A stretch of DNA of 64,000 bases from Lacimicrobium alkaliphilum (lineage in GTDB: Bacteria > Pseudomonadota > Gammaproteobacteria > Enterobacterales > Alteromonadaceae): contig NZ_CP013650.1 in the NCBI RefSeq assembly GCF_001466725.1, positions 2,356,001 to 2,420,000 of the forward strand, given 5' to 3'. Below the pieces are notes generated by a model. The model was not told where the DNA came from. It ran no database searches and saw only the letters and a list, made by a program, of their open reading frames with translations. The position numbers and the translations under genes were made by a program. Shown piece by piece: positions 44,799 through 53,016 of the stretch. Within the stretch, counting starts at the first letter, position 1, and each line of letters starts with the position of its first letter.

Positions 44799-45080
44799 TC
44801 ACCCCTCATAATATTTTCGCTCTTTACTGGTTGCTTTACGCGCAGAAATAATCCGAATAGTTTCGCCGTGCTCCCGCTCACAGTGACACACTACCAGGAC
44901 GCGGGCTTCATTACTCATTCCCAACATGAGGAAGCGGTCTTCGGAAGGAGCCGAATTCTCATCATCAAAGAATTGGATAGCGAACTCATCGTAAAACACT
45001 GATTTCGCCTCATAAAACGAAACCCCATGCTTTGTGAGGTTTGAGTCAGCCTTGTTCTGATCCCACGCAAACTTAATCAT
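44799..45080 (-). CDS. brnT: BrnT toxin (RelE-fold RNase)
   Basis: 93 aa, intact. MIKFAWDQNKADSNLTKHGV and FEDRF-like SEDRFLMLGMS, then ETIRIISARKATSKERKYYE, are the BrnT signatures; RNase fold of the RelE type that blocks translation under stress. The only one of the three toxin-antitoxin systems here with an undamaged toxin. First gene of brnTA with a near-consensus promoter and apparently leaderless. Confidence 0.94.
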   Translation of the reverse strand: MIKFAWDQNKADSNLTKHGVSFYEAKSVFYDEFAIQFFDDENSAPSEDRFLMLGMSNEARVLVVCHCEREHGETIRIISARKATSKERKYYEG

Positions 45081-45082
45081 AC

Positions 45083-45115
45083 GTACACTGTATGTACATT
45101 CTGTCGAACTGTCAA
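45083..45115 (-). promoter_or_regulatory. brnTA promoter with overlapping palindromic operator
   Basis: TTGACA (45115-45110), 17-bp spacer, TACAGT (45092-45087). The -10 box is buried in GTACATACAGTGTAC (45097-45083), a palindrome with GTACA/TGTAC arms where BrnA could bind. Transcription would start at or beside the ATG (45080), so the message is probably leaderless. Confidence 0.75.
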
Positions 45116-45125
45116 TCTTGGTAGG

Positions 45126-45213
45126 TCACAACGCCCGCATAACGGGTTAATAAACCTTGGCAAAATTGGTAAAGCCCGAAACAAGCCAAGCTTTATTAGT
45201 CCATGTGTTGATG
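45126..45213 (-). repeat. attC-like site 3
   Basis: Ends in GTTGTGA (45132-45126) with AACCCGTTATGCGGGCGTT beside it and a long AATAAAGCTTGGC/GCCAAGGTTTATT stem. The far core is unclear. Follows the 140-aa gene. Confidence 0.6.
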
Positions 45214-45225
45214 CGCTTGCTCTTA

Positions 45226-45648
45226 CTACTGGCCATAAACCATATAAGAAGGCCAAACCATGTCAGTTTCAGTGTGAAACTTGAAGTTTACTAGAATGTC
45301 ATTCTTATCTATTGGTTTGTAAGTGAAAAACTTAGCAAACAAAATACCTTTCTCATAATTCATAGTGATTAAATATAAATTTGATTTAGGCCCCAAATTA
45401 TTGCTTTTAAATAAGTCGTATCCTAAGTATTTTCCATAATAGTCTTCAATCTGCCTGAACATGTTTGCTTGAGCTAAAGCATCTTTACTACCTTCAAGCG
45501 CGCTACCTTTAATCCAAGACTCTATAGCCGATTTTGGCCCACCAGATTCATATGCTTCAAATCCAGCGCTTAATATTTTCGGTATATCTCCAGCTAAAGC
45601 TCCCATTGAAGGTAAACTTAAAATTAAAATAATTATCAGTTTTCTCAT
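45226..45648 (-). CDS. Exported hypothetical cassette protein
   Basis: 140 aa with a signal peptide (LIIILILSLPSMGALA-G, about 19 residues). The start of the mature part (AFEAYESGGPKSAIESWIKGS-like) resembles a single TPR-type helix pair. Rest unknown. Ribosome site AAAGGAG. Own cassette between attC 2 and attC 3. Confidence 0.7.
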   Translation of the reverse strand: MRKLIIILILSLPSMGALAGDIPKILSAGFEAYESGGPKSAIESWIKGSALEGSKDALAQANMFRQIEDYYGKYLGYDLFKSNNLGPKSNLYLITMNYEKGILFAKFFTYKPIDKNDILVNFKFHTETDMVWPSYMVYGQ

Positions 45649-45662
45649 ATATTCTCCTTTAC

Positions 45663-45722
45663 GTATAACGTTTGTAGCAGAGGCGCGACGTCAGGAGCGC
45701 CCCTTGCCTACACTTGTTATGA
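45663..45722 (-). repeat. attC site 2
   Basis: TCATAAC (45722-45716) to GTATAAC-complement GTTATAC (45669-45663). Arms AACAAGTGTAGGCAAGGGGCG and CGCCTCTGCTACAAACGTT pair with the usual bulges. Overlaps the end of the preceding gene. Confidence 0.92.
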
Positions 45723-46766
45723 ATGATTAGCAACAGCACCAAAATCCCTACGATTTATTCCCCAATAATCTAGCAAACATCCAATAATGCCGCGAAGCTC
45801 AATTGTTGATTCTGAATGGCTTTTGAATGTGCGATTCATCGCAATGCTTTCGAACTCTCTCGCAGTTGAAAAGATTACCTTCGCAACTTCGCTCTTTGCG
45901 AAATATTCTCCGACAATATTTGTTGGCAGCGACTCAAAGTCCGCGATCACTTTTGATCGTACTTGTGATGATAGAGCTTTTCCTTCTGGAGCAAACTGTT
46001 CTACGAGAGAGAGAGACGTAGATAACATCTGTGTCACGCCGGCTCTACCCTTTGACCCGAATGTAAACCCTTCTACTAGCCTGCCTACTCTCTCTTCGTG
46101 GTCTAGGAAAGAGAGCTCTTTAAGGATGAAATCCACACCAATAGAAAAAAGTGATAAAGAATAATAAAAACACCTTAGCGCAATTTCCTTTTGGCTAGGT
46201 TTCGTAAGTATTTGTTCAGCAAAAAATCGTGCAACCTCCAGCCACTGGTTGCACGAGTCAAAACCAATATTATTGGCAAGCAAACTCTTTGATTTTAGGA
46301 TCTGACCCTTCCAATCACCATCTAACTTTCCAAGACTGTAATTATCGATTGCCTCCAGAAACTCTTCGTCGGAAAACCTATTCTTCAAAAAACTATCTGA
46401 CTTTGACAATTTAGAAACAAAAACCCCGTCCAATACCAAAACATCTAAGTCACGACCGAAATCCTTAACTTCCTTTCGTCTATCTGTAGTAGCTACGATA
46501 ACGTTGTTAGCACTCACAGCTTTGGCCAAGCCTTTGGCCCAAAATATTCGCTCAATAGCTTGAGGTGTCTTTTTGTTTTTAACATCAACAATAGTAATAT
46601 TTCGAGCCAAAGATGATTCTCGACTATATAGCCATAAATCAATATCTGTCACATCAAAACCTTTGTAACCGAAAGGCACGCCTCGAACGACGAAATAGCC
46701 AGATTGGAGAAAGTAATTCCTGAGTTTTTCTTCCATCCCAAAACCTTTGTGGATTTTCTTAACCAT
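45717..46766 (-). CDS. PD-(D/E)XK nuclease-like protein (candidate defence gene, downstream partner)
   Basis: 349 aa. The N-terminal 110 residues look like an Mrr-type restriction fold: acidic helix MEEKLRNYF (11-19), D43 in VTDIDLWLY and the DxK pair D61/K63 in IVDVKNKKTPQA. The larger C-terminal part is helical with no known domain. The ATG overlaps the stop of the 420-aa gene (TAATG) behind AGGAGGTG, so the two are translated together. A two-gene cassette with a nuclease suggests a defence or conflict system; inference. Confidence 0.7.
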   Translation of the reverse strand: MVKKIHKGFGMEEKLRNYFLQSGYFVVRGVPFGYKGFDVTDIDLWLYSRESSLARNITIVDVKNKKTPQAIERIFWAKGLAKAVSANNVIVATTDRRKEVKDFGRDLDVLVLDGVFVSKLSKSDSFLKNRFSDEEFLEAIDNYSLGKLDGDWKGQILKSKSLLANNIGFDSCNQWLEVARFFAEQILTKPSQKEIALRCFYYSLSLFSIGVDFILKELSFLDHEERVGRLVEGFTFGSKGRAGVTQMLSTSLSLVEQFAPEGKALSSQVRSKVIADFESLPTNIVGEYFAKSEVAKVIFSTAREFESIAMNRTFKSHSESTIELRGIIGCLLDYWGINRRDFGAVANHS

Positions 46767-48028
46767 TAAAATCCACCTCCTGTTCTTAATGCACTAATCA
46801 TGTCATTGGTTTCAAAAGGGCTTTTCTGTATCTGCTCTCGTCTTATAATTTCTCTATTGACTTCTGGCCCCCTGAATTTAGTTATCGCAGCACCGGGTAG
46901 GGCGATAATTGATTGCTCACTTACGTCACCCTGCCTGATAGCTTGCAATGCCAGCTCGCCCACCTCTTTCTTTAGGAGTCTCATTAGTGGCCCACTTCGC
47001 CCACCTTTTGTACCATGCCTTATGGATACGACGCCTTTTAGTTCCAGGATTTTATAGTCCTGGCCAATAGCACTTACCGGGCCTACTTCTCTGTCATCAA
47101 TTAAAGCCCCGAGAAGCCGATCAATCATACTAATTTGACCTCGTGCATAATCACTTTTGGTCATACCATAAGTCAACGATGCGACGAATGCTTTGGCCAA
47201 ATCAAATGCATCATCGACCATAGAACTGCTAAACTTCGAGAATGCCGCAGGCAAAGTTAAGTAACCAACCTCTTCTTGGCTATTGCTAACCACGTTAATG
47301 TCAAAAAAACCGATGGCATTGACCTTCTTGAAGAGCTTTTCTCCTAATATTTGCAACGCATCTGCATATGGCACGCATGCATTTTTCTTCAGCTTCTGTA
47401 TCAGTTCGGCTAACGCGGCCTGCTCAGCGGAGTTGAGAGAATCTAAAACAGCCTTAGTTTTAACCGCAGAATCTCTTCTAAAAAGATTGCCATTAAATAG
47501 TAACTTTTCATCTTTGCCGATAGCTTCGGCATCCACAAAACCGATGTTTTCAGAATCATAGAATAACTGTTGTATTTCCTTTTTAGAAAGCTTGTAGTCA
47601 TCTGAAAGTCTCTCGCCTAGCTCTGAGCTGCGTACCGGCTTTATTGAGGCGGACTCCGCGAGTTCTATCGCAGAAACCTCAATACTTTTTGGAGAGAGAG
47701 ATTCGAAGATGCTAGAGGTGTGCTGCAGCGCGGATGAAGTTGTCACACCAAGCACACCCACACCTGAAGCAGTAACATCAATTAGCTCTTGCTCTTTTAG
47801 CACCTCAAGTAGCCGGGGCAGCTCAAACCCTATATTGATGTTAGAGGCATTGGCTAATACCTCTAACTTATCATTAGGCAATACACTTTGATTTGTCTCG
47901 GAGATCGCTGAAAGTAAAATGCCTGCTTTCCCTGCAACAAACGTGCTCTGATATTGTCCTTGATTGGTAACATTCTGCAGCTTGTTCGTATGATGAATCA
48001 GCCAAGAACCTTGCAGTTTTTTGTCCAT
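46766..48028 (-). CDS. Winged-helix-like protein of unknown function (first gene of the pair)
   Basis: 420 aa. The first 120 residues look like a winged helix-turn-helix (GKAGILLSAISETNQSVLP, then LPRLLEVLKEQELIDVTASG, the wing). The middle is helical and the C-terminus carries a basic, glycine-rich IRHGTKGGRSGPLMR segment. No family name recognised. It could bind nucleic acid and gate the nuclease encoded next. Ribosome site AGGAAG at a good distance from 48028. Confidence 0.65.
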   Translation of the reverse strand: MDKKLQGSWLIHHTNKLQNVTNQGQYQSTFVAGKAGILLSAISETNQSVLPNDKLEVLANASNINIGFELPRLLEVLKEQELIDVTASGVGVLGVTTSSALQHTSSIFESLSPKSIEVSAIELAESASIKPVRSSELGERLSDDYKLSKKEIQQLFYDSENIGFVDAEAIGKDEKLLFNGNLFRRDSAVKTKAVLDSLNSAEQAALAELIQKLKKNACVPYADALQILGEKLFKKVNAIGFFDINVVSNSQEEVGYLTLPAAFSKFSSSMVDDAFDLAKAFVASLTYGMTKSDYARGQISMIDRLLGALIDDREVGPVSAIGQDYKILELKGVVSIRHGTKGGRSGPLMRLLKKEVGELALQAIRQGDVSEQSIIALPGAAITKFRGPEVNREIIRREQIQKSPFETNDMISALRTGGGF

Positions 48029-48055
48029 ATAGATACTTCCTAATCCGGATTTTCT

Positions 48056-48133
48056 TCATCACGCTGAGCTTTGCGGCAATTTTGGAGCCGCGAAGCGGTG
48101 CAAAAATTGTCCGCCAACAGCGTCTTGTTAGAC
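48056..48133 (-). repeat. attC site 1 (end of the Argonaute cassette)
   Basis: GTCTAAC (48133-48127) to GTGATGA (48062-48056, one base off GTTATGA). Arms GACGCTGTTGGCGGACAATTT and AAATTGCCGCAAAGCTCAGCG, with a CACCGCTTCGCGGCTC centre. GTCTAAC is the exact complement of the GTTAGAC at 51600-51606. Confidence 0.92.
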
Positions 48134-48212
48134 GCACTTCTGGCCATGCTTTTCCTTCTGCTAAATCATCTTTATCTTTAGTCTGTTTGCATTGCCGAAT
48201 CTAACTCAGCGG

Positions 48213-49373
48213 TCAGCCATCCATTGTGGATGGCGCACTAACTACGACACATCCATTGATCCCATCGAGCTTCAAAACACCTTCCCTAAACTTCGCATGT
48301 TCTTGTGTCGCGCGTGTACAATCCCACAGGAAGATGACAATTAGTGCGTCCGTGTATTTCGCGTCTGCGCGGTAGAGTGACGCATCTTCGGCGATCTCAC
48401 CAACGAGCGCCGGGAAGGACTTCTTAACATTCTTGCGGTACTTGACCTCGATGATCGTATGCAGCGACGGCAGGTAGAGATCAATGCGAGGATTCTTCTG
48501 GCCTACAGGCTGTAGATTCACTTCGTCAGCAATGTCATTAAAAATCGGAGCTAGCAAGACATAGAGAAGGTTCTGGACGTGGTATTCGTTCATAATAGAC
48601 CACTTGACTGGCTCCGCGCCTTTCGTCCGACCAACGTCCTCCCATGTCCAGCGTTTTAGACCGACGGGAATATGGTCAAGGAACCCCAAGAGGTCGCCGA
48701 GGCTCCAGCCTTGGGGAGGCACCACGGCCACATCCTGATTGACCTGATCAAAAACGTACACCATCAGGCTCAAAAGAGCTGTCGACGCACCTCTCTGCGC
48801 TTGCGCTCGGAACTCTCCCATAAAACGGTCAATAAGCGAAAGCCGCTCTTGATGATTGCCAATCCGCTGAATGTTCTGGTAATGAAGGAATAGTGGCACA
48901 CATGCGCTCGCATAATTGGTTGATTCGTCGCTACTAACATACGCTGCGATGTCTTTTTCGAAGGTATTTAGATTGTCACTTCTCACTTGCTTCGCAAGGA
49001 AACCTGATATCCAGATCTCAAACTCTTGAGCGATGCGGGCATCGTCCATTTTCGCAACAAGCCATTTCACGGCCATGACGCCAAATACGTCAGATACCCA
49101 TGGGCGTGGCGTGGAGTCGATTTTGGCAGCTTGCCCAAGAAGGCGCGAAACGTCCAGACTTGAAGCAACCTCTTGCAGAACACCGAGGCCCGCAATAGCG
49201 CACCTCTGATACAAGGGAAGCACCGCAAAATCGAAGGACGGAACACTTCCCTTCGACAATCCCAAGTAATGTAGAAAACAACATTTGAAAGGGTCTATGT
49301 GGGCCCCCTCGATCATCTTGTTATAAAGGTGATCACGCAGTTGGTAGGCATTTTCCTTCTCTACAGGAACCAT
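48213..49373 (-). CDS. PD-(D/E)XK nuclease associated with Argonaute
   Basis: 386 aa. The C-terminal nuclease core reads PRIDLYLPSLHTIIEVKYRK: D298, E309 and K311 form the PD-(D/E)XK site, with EYHVQNLL near 263 as the usual preceding helix. The 260-residue N-terminal part is helical and unknown, perhaps contacting Argonaute. The ATG at 49373 overlaps the last 13 nt of the Argonaute gene; the frame could start at 49436 but that would overlap 76 nt. In known long-B systems such nucleases are activated by guide-bound Argonaute and degrade DNA, killing the infected cell; whether this one does is inference. Confidence 0.8.
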   Translation of the reverse strand: MVPVEKENAYQLRDHLYNKMIEGAHIDPFKCCFLHYLGLSKGSVPSFDFAVLPLYQRCAIAGLGVLQEVASSLDVSRLLGQAAKIDSTPRPWVSDVFGVMAVKWLVAKMDDARIAQEFEIWISGFLAKQVRSDNLNTFEKDIAAYVSSDESTNYASACVPLFLHYQNIQRIGNHQERLSLIDRFMGEFRAQAQRGASTALLSLMVYVFDQVNQDVAVVPPQGWSLGDLLGFLDHIPVGLKRWTWEDVGRTKGAEPVKWSIMNEYHVQNLLYVLLAPIFNDIADEVNLQPVGQKNPRIDLYLPSLHTIIEVKYRKNVKKSFPALVGEIAEDASLYRADAKYTDALIVIFLWDCTRATQEHAKFREGVLKLDGINGCVVVSAPSTMDG

Positions 49374-51553
49374 TGAGACTGACCTATTTTCCCGACCAAC
49401 ACAGAGTCGCTCCAGCCTGGAATTTGGTTCAGCCAACCAAGATTCCGAGCGATCAGGTCTGAGTAGCTGATTGTCACAGGTAGAGGGTTAGGAAAGTAAC
49501 TGCGCCAAGAATGTGAGGCGAAGCTATGAACCTGTGCACTTAAATATTTTATGTCCGTAAACGTCGAATCCTTATGTACATCAAGAATCAATCCGCGTGG
49601 GTGACCGTCGGTGTCGTTACGTAACTCTCTCTGACCGATCAAATAGACGAGCATTTCATGTTTGGAGAGTTTAAACGTCTTTCCTCGCAGGGGCGCAAGC
49701 TTTCCCTTCTTCTCGCCGGCCGTAGTGGAGTCGAACATATGCAGGCCGTGATTCTCTGAGATTTTTAGGAATGTATACTCAACCTGGTATTGCTGGTACT
49801 TATCTACGACGGTCTGGACGGCAGCAATTTCATCCTTGCTGAACTTCTTGACCTGCGCATGGAAAACTAGACGAATCGTATCGCCTTTCTGCCAGTTCAT
49901 ACGTTTCTGAATTTTATCAATGGTTTCGTCGAGAACGGAAGTCAACGCCTCGCAGTAGGCCTCAGGGACAACAGCCTTTGAAGTATTTGAGACAATATAG
50001 CTGCCATCACCAGAGAAAACGGTAGTAATTCCCATGATTCTTTGGTTTTCAAAGCCACGCTTCTGTCCGATATTCGCGCTGCCGATCCCTATCACAAGCT
50101 CGTGAGAAAGGGTCGGAGAGGATTTTAGAAGCCACGGGATGCCGCCCATCTTTGCGTAGCAAGCCAATGCCATATTGTTAAGCGAATATCCGAGTGAGTA
50201 ATCGGACTGTCCTAAAAGTTCTATCGTAAAATCCTGTACAGGGATCTGATGCAAGAAAAAGAGACTTTTGCCTACATAATAAGGATTTTCACTGACCTCG
50301 AGCTTTTTGAAAGATTGCCGAACCTGAACGAGCGCCAAATCCCACCGCCCACCCTCGTCGGCTTTTTTTCGGATCGCGGACTCGATGGCGTTCTTGTATG
50401 CATCCACGCTGTCGTTGGCGATAGTAAACACATCGATGCGGCTGGTTCCGAGCGAGAACTTTCCTTCAAGACCATTGCTGAAATAATTACTTCGCGCAAT
50501 ACCTTTCAATAGCTTTCGTACAAACTGCTCGACCCGCCCCTTGTCGTGCTGGGCGCAGATCACGCAAATTGAGGGGTCGTTCCTGTCGAAGGTTCGCTTT
50601 GTATATGGACCGTATTGAACTAGGCCTTTCTCAGCCCAACTGGCCTCGCCATTGTCGTTGAAGACAAAAACCGGTTTTTGCATCTGCCCACACTGGCTCC
50701 GAATATCCGGTTGTTCCATGATCTCAATGGGCGTCGCGTCAATAAACGAAATGTCTCTCGACTGAATGTAGTTTTTAAGTGCGTCGATGCGAGCTTTCTT
50801 ATTCTTGCCGCCATTAAATGCTGAAACAACTTGCCGGATGCGTTCGACGATGACGTCTTTTTTCTCGCCATGAGTATGCAGGATGTAATCGTCGAAATTT
50901 ACTCGGCTGGCCTCGAGGTAAACGTCTTTCGCATTGACCTCCACTTCCTGCTTGTCAGGCCGCGTGACAGTGAGTGCTTCACCGTTACATTGGCTCACTG
51001 CTCCGAGGAGCTTTCGGTAACCATCGTCCTGCTCAGTAACAACATAACGGCCCACAAGATCGTATCCGGCATTCAGGAAGTACAAGCTGTCTTCTTTGAG
51101 CACCCGTCGCGTTGTGCAATCAATGACAAGACACGGCTGCCCTTTAACGATGCGTGTGTCAATTGTGTATTTGGCACAAATCTTAAATGGGTAACCATCA
51201 CCAAGAATCGAGGACAGAAGATTGTCTTCCGGCTTTGCACTCACCAGCTCAATGGGCGAAAAACCGATGGGATTGCGGCCTAGTCCGACGAGATGCTTTG
51301 TCAAAGCATCCTTTATTAGCGAGCAGAAGATGCCGAAATTATCCTTTAACGTGATCCTGCGCGGCGTCCCGGATATAGGGAATGCTCCATCCTCTGAAAA
51401 AATCAGTATATTGTCGCTCTGGCGACGAAAAGAATGCATTGCTCCATATTGTGCACGAAGACTATCCAGCTTCTCCTTGTCATAGGTAATCTGGAGAGCC
51501 GTAAGCTCTGTATCAGGTACTCTAAGTGGAAATGCGTTCAGGAAGACTGACAA
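49361..51553 (-). CDS. ago: Catalytically inactive long prokaryotic Argonaute (RsAgo-like, long-B type)
   Basis: 730 aa. The MID guide-end pocket is Y425, K429, Q440 and K468 (in NPYYVGK, IPVQ and CYAKMGG); spacings 4, 11 and 28 are the same as Y463-K467-Q478-K506 of Rhodobacter sphaeroides Ago as I recall them. The first PIWI catalytic aspartate is replaced (VIGIGSANIG, G491, 23 residues after K468), and the second site reads VFHAQVKKFS without Asp, so no slicing. The C-terminus LPVTISYSDLIARNLGWLNQ is the usual PIWI end. It probably uses guides to sense invading DNA or RNA and signals to the overlapping nuclease. TTG start at 51553 with AAGGA seven bases upstream. First cassette of the array. 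Confidence 0.88.
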   Translation of the reverse strand: MSVFLNAFPLRVPDTELTALQITYDKEKLDSLRAQYGAMHSFRRQSDNILIFSEDGAFPISGTPRRITLKDNFGIFCSLIKDALTKHLVGLGRNPIGFSPIELVSAKPEDNLLSSILGDGYPFKICAKYTIDTRIVKGQPCLVIDCTTRRVLKEDSLYFLNAGYDLVGRYVVTEQDDGYRKLLGAVSQCNGEALTVTRPDKQEVEVNAKDVYLEASRVNFDDYILHTHGEKKDVIVERIRQVVSAFNGGKNKKARIDALKNYIQSRDISFIDATPIEIMEQPDIRSQCGQMQKPVFVFNDNGEASWAEKGLVQYGPYTKRTFDRNDPSICVICAQHDKGRVEQFVRKLLKGIARSNYFSNGLEGKFSLGTSRIDVFTIANDSVDAYKNAIESAIRKKADEGGRWDLALVQVRQSFKKLEVSENPYYVGKSLFFLHQIPVQDFTIELLGQSDYSLGYSLNNMALACYAKMGGIPWLLKSSPTLSHELVIGIGSANIGQKRGFENQRIMGITTVFSGDGSYIVSNTSKAVVPEAYCEALTSVLDETIDKIQKRMNWQKGDTIRLVFHAQVKKFSKDEIAAVQTVVDKYQQYQVEYTFLKISENHGLHMFDSTTAGEKKGKLAPLRGKTFKLSKHEMLVYLIGQRELRNDTDGHPRGLILDVHKDSTFTDIKYLSAQVHSFASHSWRSYFPNPLPVTISYSDLIARNLGWLNQIPGWSDSVLVGKIGQSQWFL

Positions 51554-51599
51554 AATTTAATCCTTTTTTTAGTCACTGCTCGCGCCCTTTTTCTTGTAC

Positions 51600-51606
51600 G
51601 TCTAAC
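51600..51606 (-). other. Integron core site at the start of the Argonaute cassette
   Basis: Minus-strand GTTAGAC fits GTTRRRY exactly and matches the GTCTAAC of attC 1, so the cassette spans about 48062-51605. The site itself would belong to a former attI or to a lost upstream cassette. No integrase gene lies between here and tcdA. Confidence 0.75.
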
Positions 51607-51943
51607 GCTTAGATAACCAGAATCGTTCTATCCCAAACTTAACGTAAAACCTGTCGCATATAAGACTTCCGGCTAATAAGCATTAGCGCGTCGCTACTGG
51701 GCCTATGGGGATCCGATTCCCTTCTGTGGGTTTACTATGCCCCAGCCTTGGCAGCAGTGCAATTTTCTGTCATTAAAAATGTTTTGCTTTTCAGTGACAT
51801 CAAACTTGTTCGGGCACAGTAACCTCTACCTCAGGGAGTCCAATCCTTTACTTCTCTAATTGATACAGCAATGCGTCGTATTGGTGGCAACGGGGCGCTA
51901 TGGTATATTCTGCGCCCTTTATCGGCGGTTTACAGATTCTTTG
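51607..51943. other. Array/core boundary, no gene
   Basis: About 340 bp between the Argonaute cassette and tcdA. It contains no ORF of an integrase and no recognisable remnant; GTTAAGT near 51643 could be another worn core site. It may hold the promoters of both neighbours. Confidence 0.4.
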
Positions 51944-52750
51944 ATGAGTGATTTCTCCCAGCGCTTTGGTGGTACCCAGCGGCTTTATGGTCAGCAGCAT
52001 ACAGAATGGCTGAGGCAGGCCCATTTCTGCATTATTGGCATTGGCGGTGTCGGCAGCTGGGTGGCCGAAGCACTGGCGCGCACTGCTGTGGGTAAGCTGA
52101 CGCTGATTGATCTGGATGATATCTGCACCACCAATGTTAACCGTCAGATCCATGCCCTGACTGATACTGTGGGCAGGGATAAAACCGAGGTGATGGCGCA
52201 GCGTATTGCGCTGATCAACCCCGAATGTAACGTCAGTTGCATTGAGGATTTTGTTACCCCGGAGAATGTGCGCGAGTACCTCAGCGGCTTTGATTATGTG
52301 ATTGATGCCACCGATTCGGTGACGGCCAAAGCGGCAATTATCGCCCATTGTAAACGGCGTAAAATACCGGTGCTGACGGTGGGCGGTGCCGGTGGGCAAA
52401 CGGACCCTACCCAGGTTGCCATCGCCGATTTAAGTAAAACAAAGCAGGATCCCCTCGCCGCCAAAGTCCGTTCTCTGCTGCGCCGGGATTATGGTTTTAC
52501 CAGTAACCCCAAGCGCCGTTTTGCGGTGGATTGTGTGTATTCCACCGAGCAGCTGCGTTACCCGCAGGCCGATGGCACGGTATGTCAGACTAAGGACTTT
52601 GCCGATGGCGGCGTAAAACTGGATTGCAATTCAGGTTTTGGGGCCTCAGTGGCCGTAACCGGCACCTTTGGGTTTGTGGCTGCCGCCCGCGCTATGGAAA
52701 AATACCTGCAGCGCTGTGCACGCAGGCAAGAAACGGCTGAGCAAGACTAG
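51944..52750 (+). CDS. tcdA: tRNA threonylcarbamoyladenosine dehydratase (CsdL)
   Basis: 268 aa E1-like enzyme that cyclises t6A37 of tRNA to ct6A using ATP. Adenylation domain: IIGIGGVGSWVAEALART (ATP loop), LIDLDDICTTNVNRQI, and DATDSVTAKA. The ATG at 51944 (MSDFSQRF) matches family starts; the frame extends further upstream without support. csdE lies on the other strand across repeat E4, recalling the csdA-csdE-csdL cluster of E. coli, but csdA is not visible here. Its stop codon overlaps repeat E4. Confidence 0.95.
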   Translation: MSDFSQRFGGTQRLYGQQHTEWLRQAHFCIIGIGGVGSWVAEALARTAVGKLTLIDLDDICTTNVNRQIHALTDTVGRDKTEVMAQRIALINPECNVSCIEDFVTPENVREYLSGFDYVIDATDSVTAKAAIIAHCKRRKIPVLTVGGAGGQTDPTQVAIADLSKTKQDPLAAKVRSLLRRDYGFTSNPKRRFAVDCVYSTEQLRYPQADGTVCQTKDFADGGVKLDCNSGFGASVAVTGTFGFVAAARAMEKYLQRCARRQETAEQD

Positions 52751-53014
52751 GGCCTGTTGATCTTCACTGTATGTTTTTGCAGCGAGTTGTGCGGTATTTA
52801 TACAATAAAGCACGATTGTGGTGTAGTTGCTCTACATGAAAGAGTGCTGAAGCAGTAGAAATGCCGCACAAACGCTGTCCTTCGGATTCGTCTTAAACGC
52901 TTTTTACTCTTTGTTGCAGCATTTCGACTTAATCCATTAGGCCTTCAACGCTGCGCCTCGATTAAAAAGCGTTTAATTAGAACAAAATTCATACAGCAAA
53001 AATCAACAGGCCCT
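52749..53014. repeat. Three-way-junction repeat element, copy E4
   Basis: 266 bp between convergent tcdA and csdE. Outer arms AGGGCCTGTTGATC and ATCAACAGGCCCT. Branch A pairs TGTGCGGTATTT with AAATGCCGCACA, inner GTAG-TTGCT-CTAC. Branch B pairs AAACGCTTTTTA with TTAAAAAGCGTTT. It overlaps the tcdA stop and ends 2 bp before the csdE stop. Confidence 0.9.
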
Positions 53015-53016
53015 AA

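Noticed and set aside
51607..51943. Integron integrase or attI next to the Argonaute cassette
   Set aside because: The stretch is too short for intI and no integrase-like frame exists on either strand. A core site is seen but a full attI cannot be shown.
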